From positions 1 through 22,579 of the forward strand of contig DASRFJ010000096.1 in assembly GCA_035651595.1 (NCBI GenBank): 22,579 nt of DNA, in the 5' to 3' direction. Both the position numbers and the translations under genes were made by a program. Of the stretch, positions 18,115 to 22,579 are shown piece after piece; position 1 is the first letter of the stretch; each line of letters starts with the position of its first letter. This DNA comes from JAFARZ01 sp035651595 (GTDB lineage Bacteria; Actinomycetota; Actinomycetes; Streptosporangiales; Streptosporangiaceae). The notes beneath the pieces were generated by a model, which saw only the letters and a list, made by a program, of their open reading frames with translations, ran no database searches and was not told the origin of the DNA.

Positions 18115-18264
18115 GTGTGGTTGCGCCTAGGGTTCCGCTGGCCGTCCGTTTCTACGGGTTCATGAACAATGAGGGCGGCCGGGGCTGGACCGAGCGGCGC
18201 CGTAATACACCTGACGGGATAAAAGCCCTGAGGGCTCCAGTTCAGTGCGCCTGAAGGGAGCCTT
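18115..18264 (+). ncRNA. ykkC-family riboswitch with SD-sequestering hairpin
   Basis: The leader of the EamA gene holds the conserved ykkC blocks in order: CTAGGGTTCCG (18127-18137), CTGGACCGAGCGGCGC (18185-18200), ACAC (18207-18210) and CGGGATAAAAGCCC (18215-18228). The outer helix of the variable arm is GGCCG (18140-18144) with CGGCC (18176-18180), and the arm contains CCGTTTCTACGG and GTTCATGAAC hairpins. Family members sense guanidine (subtype 1), ppGpp, PRPP or nucleoside diphosphates (subtype 2). The 3' block differs from the common guanidine-I form (here ...GCCCTGAGGGC instead of ...GCCCGGGAGA), so the ligand is open. Downstream, 18232-18238 pair with 18257-18263 and 18241-18245 with 18251-18255, hiding the GAAGGGAG ribosome site. 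This points to control of translation. Confidence 0.8.
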
Positions 18265-18270
18265 CGTTAG

Positions 18271-19104
18271 ATGAACGCATCCGTCACCCTCGCCGTTCTC
18301 CTCGCCGCGGTCACGCACGCCACCTGGAACGCGATCGCGCATGGCATCAAGGACAAGCTGCTGGCGTTCGGCCTGATCGGGGTGGGTGGCGCGGTCGTCT
18401 CGATCCCGCTGGTCATCGTCGCACCGCTGCCGCACGCCGCCTCCTGGCCGTACCTGATGGGCTCCGTCGCGATACACATCTTCTACAACCTGCTGCTGAT
18501 GCGGTCCTTCCAGTACGGCGAGTTCGGCCAGGTCTATCCGCTGGCTCGCGGCACGTCGCCGCTGGTCGTGACCATTCTCGCGGCCGCGTTCGTGCATGAG
18601 CGGCCTTCGGCGGCGCAACTCGGTGGTGTGCTGGTGATCTCGGCCGGGCTCGCCGTTCTCGTGCTCGGCGGCCGGCGCCCTGGCCGCGCCGCGTTCCTCG
18701 CCGCGGTCGGCACCGGCCTGACGATCGCGGCGTACACCACGGTGGACGGGGTCGGCGTGCGCGCCTCCGGCAGTTCGGTGGCGTATATCGGGTGGCTGAT
18801 CCTGCTGGAAAGCCTGTGCGTGCCGTTGTACTTTTTGATCCGCCGCCGCGACGTCCTGGTACGGCAGCCGCGCATGGTGCTTGGCGCCGGGCTGCTGGCC
18901 GGCGCGCTGACCGTGCTCGCCTACGGGCTGGTGCTGTGGGCGCAGACGCGCGGCGCACTCGCCCCGATCGCCGCGCTGCGGGAGACCAGCGTGATCTTCG
19001 GCGCGATCATCGGAACGGTGGCGTTCCGCGAGCCGTTTGGCCGCACCCGGATCGCGGCCACGGTTGTCGTGTCCGCAGGCATCGTGCTGCTCAACCTCGG
19101 CTGA
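18271..19104 (+). CDS. EamA-family DMT transporter (10 TM), riboswitch controlled
   Basis: 277 residues with ten hydrophobic segments in two repeated halves, as expected of the EamA branch of the drug/metabolite transporter superfamily. Motifs: THATWNAIAHG in helix 1, YPLARGTSPLVV in the first half, and ALRETSVIFGAIIGTVAFRE in the second. It acts in the cytoplasmic membrane, probably as an exporter. The ATG follows the GAAGGGAG site by 10 nt, which is enclosed in the riboswitch hairpin. Guanidine exporters controlled by ykkC RNAs are normally four-helix SMR proteins; here a ten-helix relative occupies that place. The substrate is therefore unknown but should relate to the riboswitch ligand. 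Confidence 0.88.
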   Translation: MNASVTLAVLLAAVTHATWNAIAHGIKDKLLAFGLIGVGGAVVSIPLVIVAPLPHAASWPYLMGSVAIHIFYNLLLMRSFQYGEFGQVYPLARGTSPLVVTILAAAFVHERPSAAQLGGVLVISAGLAVLVLGGRRPGRAAFLAAVGTGLTIAAYTTVDGVGVRASGSSVAYIGWLILLESLCVPLYFLIRRRDVLVRQPRMVLGAGLLAGALTVLAYGLVLWAQTRGALAPIAALRETSVIFGAIIGTVAFREPFGRTRIAATVVVSAGIVLLNLG

Positions 19105-19248
19105 CCGCCGCGGCGGTGCCCGGTTGCGCGCCGGGTTGACCTGCTCCCGGTGTGCGGCGCGTGGCCGGTGCGGCGCGGCGGTGCGCGGCCTGTGCCTGGA
19201 GTGGACTGTGTGGCTGCCGGGGCGCGGGCGCACGGCAGGGCCGTCAGC

Positions 19249-19330
19249 AACGTGGTCGATTTGCCCATCGTGGTAGATCGACCCCCGTGCGCGGGGGCCG
19301 CGCTACCACGAAGGGCAAAAACACCACGTT
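19249..19330. repeat. 82-nt palindrome with symmetric internal loops
   Basis: Four nested stems share one centre: 19249-19256 with 19323-19330, 19260-19266 with 19313-19319, 19269-19276 with 19303-19310, and 19282-19287 with 19292-19297. They total 29 perfect base pairs, separated by 3/3, 2/2 and 5/5 internal loops, with a 4-nt loop. Each arm also has a direct repeat of CGTGGT. It lies 144 nt after the EamA stop. It could be a terminator, a structured small RNA or a REP-like element. Confidence 0.85.
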
Positions 19331-19432
19331 AACGGGCGGTCGCCGCGCCTCTCGAGGCCGTCCGCTGCCCGCCGGGGGAATGCGCGGGTGCGGCGCCTGG
19401 AAAACCGTTAGGGCGGTTGACGGGGGCGCTGC

Positions 19433-19438
19433 TAGCGT
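19433..19438 (+). promoter_or_regulatory. Candidate -10 element of a leaderless promoter
   Basis: TAGCGT is followed by 7 nt and then GTG 19446, with no Shine-Dalgarno. The same hexamer stands 6 nt before the methyltransferase GTG at 11432. A TTGACG at 19417-19422 is too close (10 bp) to serve as its -35. Confidence 0.35.
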
Positions 19439-19445
19439 GGCGCGG

Positions 19446-20792
19446 GTGCCGGCCGGCAAGCCCAGGTCCAGGCTGTGGCCGGATCTCACTCCGCTCCGCA
19501 CTGCACCCGGCTTCCGGCTGCTGTTCGCCAGCCGCACGATCACCGCCTTCGGTGCCCAGGCAACCGAGGTGGCGGTCCTCGTCCAGGCCCGCCAGCTGAC
19601 GCACTCCCCGCTGGCGGTCGGCCTGCTCGGTGTCGCCGAACTCGTGCCGCTGATCGTCTTCGGCCTGCACGGCGGTGTGCTGGCGGACCGGTTCGACCGC
19701 CGCGCGCTGATGCGCTGGTGCGAGGCCGCGCTCGGCGGCACGGCCGCACTGCTGCTGGCCAACGCGCTGCTGCCGCGCCCGGCCGTATGGCCGCTCTACG
19801 CGCTGACCGCGGTGCTGATGGCGCTCACCGCGCTCCAGCGGCCGTCGCTCGACGCGTCGATGCCGCGCCTCGTGCCGAAGCACCAGCTCACCGCCGCTTC
19901 CGCGGTGATGTCGATGTCGCAGAACGCCAACTTCCTGCTCGGCTCGTCGCTCGGCGGCGTGCTCGCGGTGACGCCCGGCCCGTGGCTGGTCTACGCATTC
20001 GACACGGCGGGCTTCGCGGCCTCGTTCACGTTTCTCACCCGGCTGCCGTCACTGCCGGGCGCGACGTCCGCCGTGGTGGCCGGCGTGCAAGACGGACTGC
20101 GCTACGCGCTCACCCGCCGCGACCTCGTCGGCTCCTATCTCTCCGACCTGTCAGCAATGATCTTCGCTTACCCGAACGCGATGTTCCCGTTCATGGCCGC
20201 GGACCTGCACGCGTCCTGGTCGGCAGGGCTGATGTTCGCCGCCCCGTCGGCTGGCGCGCTCGGCGTGACGGTGCTCAGCGGCTGGATGGGCCGGGTGCGG
20301 CGGCACGGCCTGGCGATCGCGCTCGCCGGGGTGGCGTGGGGGCTGGCGATCGCCGGCTTCGGCCTCTCCCCCGATGTGTACCTGGCGCTCGCGTGCCTGA
20401 TCGCGGCCGGCGGTGCGGACATGATCAGCGGCATCTTCCGCGACACGCTGTGGAACCAGACGATCCCCGACGAGCTCCGCGGCCGGCTCGCCGGAGTCGA
20501 GCTGCTCAGCTACGGCGTCGGCCCGTCGGTGGGTCAGTTCCGGTCCGGCCTGGTCGCCAGCCTGAGCGGCACCCGGTTCTCACTGGTGTCCGGGGGGCTG
20601 CTCTGCACCGGCGCGATCGCCCTGGTGTGCGCGGCATTGCCCGCGTTCACCCGGTACAAAGCCCTGTCCTTACGGTTAGTAATTGCACGACTCCTCTATG
20701 CAGCCATCCTTGCGTGCGATTGGATCGACCCCGGGAACAGGGAGGACCGATGCACGCACCACCGCACTCGCGGTTCCGCAAGCCGTGGCTGA
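19446..20792 (+). CDS. MFS transporter, EntS/MFS_3-like
   Basis: 448 residues from GTG 19446; GTG 19437 is also in frame. About twelve membrane helices. Motif A reads GGVLADRFDRR at 76-86, and the middle has RPSLDASMPRLVPKHQLTAA and SQNANFLLGSSLGGVL, typical of the enterobactin-exporter EntS and related MFS_3 proteins. Members export siderophores, macrolides or other metabolites. No siderophore gene is in the window, so the substrate is unknown. The last 35 or so residues after FTRYK, about 20690 onward, are unlike the family and run 43 bp into the expansin gene, possibly because an original stop was lost. The next gene has its own ribosome site. Confidence 0.8.
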   Translation: MPAGKPRSRLWPDLTPLRTAPGFRLLFASRTITAFGAQATEVAVLVQARQLTHSPLAVGLLGVAELVPLIVFGLHGGVLADRFDRRALMRWCEAALGGTAALLLANALLPRPAVWPLYALTAVLMALTALQRPSLDASMPRLVPKHQLTAASAVMSMSQNANFLLGSSLGGVLAVTPGPWLVYAFDTAGFAASFTFLTRLPSLPGATSAVVAGVQDGLRYALTRRDLVGSYLSDLSAMIFAYPNAMFPFMAADLHASWSAGLMFAAPSAGALGVTVLSGWMGRVRRHGLAIALAGVAWGLAIAGFGLSPDVYLALACLIAAGGADMISGIFRDTLWNQTIPDELRGRLAGVELLSYGVGPSVGQFRSGLVASLSGTRFSLVSGGLLCTGAIALVCAALPAFTRYKALSLRLVIARLLYAAILACDWIDPGNREDRCTHHRTRGSASRG

Positions 20793-21616
20793 TCGTCACG
20801 CTCGCCGCCATCGCCGTCATCGCGCTCGCCGTCGGCGTGGTGCATTTCGCGCCGGTTTCCTGCGCCGCCGTCGCTGGCTCTCCCGCCCAGGGCACCGCCG
20901 TCTTCTACGACCCCGGGCAGGCCGAAGACCGCTGCTCCATCGAGCCCCTCGCCCGCGACGGCCGGTACGCCAGCCTGCCCCGCGCGCAGTATCGGGACGG
21001 CGCGGTGTGCGGCGCATATCTCGACGTCACCGGGCCGCATGGCATGGTGCAGGCGGAAATTGTCGACATGTGCCCGGGCTGCGCCGCGACCGAACTGGAC
21101 CTGAGCGCCGGCGCGTTCGCGATGGTGGCGGCGACATCGCGCGGCACGGCGCCGGTCAGCTACCAGCTCGCGCTCGACCCGCGGCTACGCGGCCCGCTGG
21201 CGGTCCGCGTGGGCGCGGGCAGCACCACGACCTCCCTGGCGATCCAGATCCTCAACCACGGCAACCCGTTGTCCGGCGTGCAGGTCAACGGGCGGCCGCT
21301 CGTGCCGCGCGGGGACGGTTACTGGATCACCCGGCAGGGCGCCGGCGGCGGGCCGTTCGCCGTGGGGGTGAGCGACACCGCGGGACACAGTGCGCTGCTC
21401 ACCGGCATCGCGTTGCGCCCCGGTGCGATCCAGCAGACCAGCGTGCTGATGTACGGCCCCGCTGGCACCGCTGGCACCGCTACTCCGGCACCCGCGCCGG
21501 TCGCCTCCCCGGGCCCCGTCGGCCAGCACGCCAGCCTGCCATCCGCAGCGCGTGCCACGACGCGCGCCACGACGCGCGCCGCGAGGTCCGGGCACAACCC
21601 GAGCTGCCGGACATAA
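20750..21616 (+). CDS. Bacterial expansin (EXLX type), membrane-anchored or secreted
   Basis: 288 residues; ATG 20750 has AGGGAGG 4 nt upstream. The N-terminus is basic (HSRFRKPW) followed by a hydrophobic helix (about 13-31), a signal peptide or anchor. Residues 45-141 are a double-psi beta-barrel domain (GTAVFYD, VCGAYLDVTGPHG, D106 in VDMCPGC, D117 in ELDLSAGAF). Residues 148-225 are the second expansin domain (CBM63-like), with aromatic residues Y191 W192. The tail is low-complexity Ala, Pro and Thr/Arg, with short DNA repeats. Expansins loosen plant cell-wall polysaccharide without hydrolysis. The pectinase at 13156-14571 fits the same plant-associated lifestyle. A strong terminator follows. 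Confidence 0.87.
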   Translation: MHAPPHSRFRKPWLIVTLAAIAVIALAVGVVHFAPVSCAAVAGSPAQGTAVFYDPGQAEDRCSIEPLARDGRYASLPRAQYRDGAVCGAYLDVTGPHGMVQAEIVDMCPGCAATELDLSAGAFAMVAATSRGTAPVSYQLALDPRLRGPLAVRVGAGSTTTSLAIQILNHGNPLSGVQVNGRPLVPRGDGYWITRQGAGGGPFAVGVSDTAGHSALLTGIALRPGAIQQTSVLMYGPAGTAGTATPAPAPVASPGPVGQHASLPSAARATTRATTRAARSGHNPSCRT

Positions 21617-21631
21617 GCCGGACATAAAGAT

Positions 21632-21666
21632 GGTGCCCGGCGGCGCAGGGTTTTCCGCCGGGCACC
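21632..21666 (+). terminator. Strong hairpin terminator after the expansin gene
   Basis: GGTGCCCGGCGG (21632-21643) pairs perfectly with CCGCCGGGCACC (21655-21666), loop of 11 nt. It begins 16 nt after the TAA. No T tract, as is common in actinomycetes. A duplicated CCGGACATAA overlaps the stop codon just before it. Confidence 0.75.
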
Positions 21667-21782
21667 CAATGGGTCGCGTGGCCGTGCGACCTCTACTTGG
21701 GATACGGAACCCGGTTCATCGCGGATCAACGAATCGGACCCCGTAACCTAATCGTCACATCGAGCCGAAAACCACACCGGCC
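21667..21782. other. Intergenic region with a small hairpin
   Basis: Between the expansin terminator and the 13-bp repeat. GGTCGC (21673-21678) can pair with GCGACC (21686-21691). The rest is AT-richer than average. I see no gene or tRNA here. Confidence 0.4.
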
Positions 21783-21834
21783 GCACCTGCTGTCAGCACC
21801 TGCTGTCAGCGCCTGGTGTCAGCGCCTGGTGTCA
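21783..21834. repeat. Four tandem copies of a 13-bp repeat
   Basis: Units at 21783-21795 and 21796-21808 are identical (GCACCTGCTGTCA), as are 21809-21821 and 21822-21834 (GCGCCTGGTGTCA). The two pairs differ by two bases. On the minus strand each unit begins TGACA, and the last unit supplies the stop codon of the GNAT gene. Thirteen is not a multiple of three, so only the end position matters for the protein. Confidence 0.9.
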
Positions 21835-22314
21835 GCGTTGGTGCTCGTTGATGGGCAGGCGAAAGTAGTGCTTGTCGCCGGTGGTGCGCACGCGCGCGAA
21901 GCCGTTCTTCTCGAGAACCCGCTGGGACGCGATGTTGTCCGGGTCGGTGTCGGCGTTGATCGCGGTCACCCGGCCAGTGTCGCGGCAGACCTTGATCAAG
22001 CCCGCGACCGAGGCGGTGCCGTAACCGTTGCCCCACTCCGGCTCGACCATGCCGTAGCCGATGGTGACCTCGCCCGACGCGTCCGGCGGCCCGAAGAACC
22101 CGGCCGATCCGATGACCCGGCCGTGGGTCCGCGGCACGATCAGGTACACCCCGAACGGGCCGGGGTCGGCGGCCGCCCGCGCGAGCAGGGCGGCCGGACC
22201 CGAGTCGTCCTCACGCGGGAAGCCCTCGGCCCAACTGTCCTGCTCACCGGGCTTGGCGGCGGCAATCCGGCTGGCCTGTTCCCTGGTGATCAGGATCAGA
22301 TCGATGTCTCCCAT
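21832..22314 (-). CDS. GNAT acetyltransferase, RimJ/RimL-like
   Basis: 160 residues from ATG 22314. The acetyl-CoA motif A is IGYGMVEPEWGNGYGTASVA (86-105), with a GNGYG turn for the pyrophosphate, and motif B is NIASQRVLEKNGF (127-139). The family acetylates amino groups of small molecules, ribosomal proteins or antibiotics. The substrate is not predictable. No Shine-Dalgarno is visible, but TAGACT (22328-22323) ends 8 nt before the ATG, fitting a leaderless start. That box overlaps the stop of the upstream gene. The stop codon lies in the 13-bp tandem repeat, so C-terminal variants by slippage are possible. Confidence 0.8.
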   Translation of the reverse strand: MGDIDLILITREQASRIAAAKPGEQDSWAEGFPREDDSGPAALLARAAADPGPFGVYLIVPRTHGRVIGSAGFFGPPDASGEVTIGYGMVEPEWGNGYGTASVAGLIKVCRDTGRVTAINADTDPDNIASQRVLEKNGFARVRTTGDKHYFRLPINEHQR

Positions 22315-22322
22315 ACCCGGTG

Positions 22323-22328
22323 AGTCTA
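22323..22328 (-). promoter_or_regulatory. Candidate -10 element of the GNAT gene
   Basis: Minus-strand TAGACT, overlapping the TAG stop of the upstream gene, is followed by 8 nt and then ATG 22314. Spacing suits a leaderless transcript. Confidence 0.35.
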
Positions 22329-22579
22329 GGCATGCGACCGAGGTGGCTGATCGTCGGTGAGGGTGTCATAGGTGACGATCCGCAGTTCGGAGCTGTAGCG
22401 GTGGCCGTGGCGGTCGGTGAGCCAGAGCTGGTCCGGGGCGGGGAGCATCTCGGTGACCGTGTATTCGGCGTGCCCTGCGGCGTGGGTCTGGCGGATGTGC
22501 TTGGCGAGCAGGTTGACCAGCACCAGGCTGCGGAAGTCGGCGGCGGTGGGCTTGAGCTCGACCGGGACCCGGTAGAAGA
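22326..22579 (-). CDS. Unrecognised protein, C-terminal part (cut by window edge)
   Basis: The frame is open from the window edge (first whole codon at 22577) to TAG 22328-22326, about 83 residues. It is soluble-looking, with FYRVPVELKPTAADFRSLV, then an amphipathic stretch ALLxKHIRQTHAAG-like, and a beta-type end (LWLTDRHGHRYSSELRIV, TYDTL). A start at the internal GTG 22523 is possible, but the same coding character continues to the edge, so the gene is probably longer. I do not recognise the family. It precedes the GNAT gene by 11 bp on the same strand. Confidence 0.55.
   Translation of the reverse strand, partial: FYRVPVELKPTAADFRSLVLVNLLAKHIRQTHAAGHAEYTVTEMLPAPDQLWLTDRHGHRYSSELRIVTYDTLTDDQPPRSHA

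Larger units (their letters stand above)
19105..19445. other. Gene-free interval before the EntS-like transporter
   Basis: About 340 bp of very GC-rich DNA. It contains the 82-nt palindrome at 19249-19330, a small hairpin AACCG-TTAGGG-CGGTT (19402-19417) and a TAGCGT box before the next gene. The open frames through it are arginine- and glycine-rich and look non-coding. Confidence 0.5.

Noticed and set aside
21690..21760. Possible tRNA-like segment (GGTTCATCGC)
   Set aside because: No acceptor or anticodon stem could be drawn around it.
21783..21834. CRISPR-like array
   Set aside because: The units are directly adjacent with no spacers and are only 13 bp, so this is a minisatellite.

Overview
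The window is very GC-rich DNA with dense coding on both strands, a codon bias toward G/C at third positions, GTG as well as ATG starts, a SigE-type ECF sigma factor and a twin-arginine-exported pectinase. This fits a filamentous, plant- or soil-associated actinomycete. The genus cannot be named from the sequence. I see no rRNA, tRNA, CRISPR array or intact insertion sequence.

Layout. 1-1110: the start of a membrane protein, a decayed gene fragment, a small coiled-coil protein with heptad-encoding DNA repeats, and about 380 bp without a gene that carries a striking inverted repeat. 1109-5583: a minus-strand aminotransferase/CoA-acylating semialdehyde dehydrogenase pair divergent from a PucR-family regulator; a PucR-box-like sequence lies in the shared intergenic region. 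This is a beta-amino-acid (beta-alanine or 3-aminoisobutyrate) or related amine breakdown unit. 5589-10068: a SigE-type ECF sigma factor translationally coupled to a single-pass membrane protein, then a 14-TM drug-type MFS exporter, then a second membrane protein whose outer domain is a paralogue of the first (four matching cysteines). 10065-11628: a xanthine/hypoxanthine-type phosphoribosyltransferase, a trans-aconitate methyltransferase-like enzyme and a 38-residue membrane peptide.

11685-18027: a minus-strand sugar-acid catabolism cluster. A FadR-type GntR regulator overlaps a DHDPS-family 2-keto-3-deoxy-sugar-acid dehydratase, which overlaps an IlvD/Edd-family sugar-acid dehydratase. These are followed by a secreted GH28 pectinase and an alpha-ketoglutarate semialdehyde dehydrogenase. 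Together the three enzymes give the non-phosphorylative route from a pentonate or hexarate to 2-oxoglutarate, and the pectinase supplies sugar from plant wall. 18115-19104: a ykkC-family riboswitch with a Shine-Dalgarno-sequestering hairpin precedes a 10-TM EamA transporter. 19105-22579: an 82-nt palindrome, an EntS-like MFS transporter, a bacterial expansin, a GNAT acetyltransferase ending in a 13-bp tandem repeat, and the end of an unrecognised gene.

The items most worth following are the sigma factor/paired exodomain/exporter cassette and the riboswitch with a non-canonical transporter partner. Several genes without a Shine-Dalgarno sequence have a TANNNT box 6-8 nt before the start codon, which suggests leaderless transcripts.
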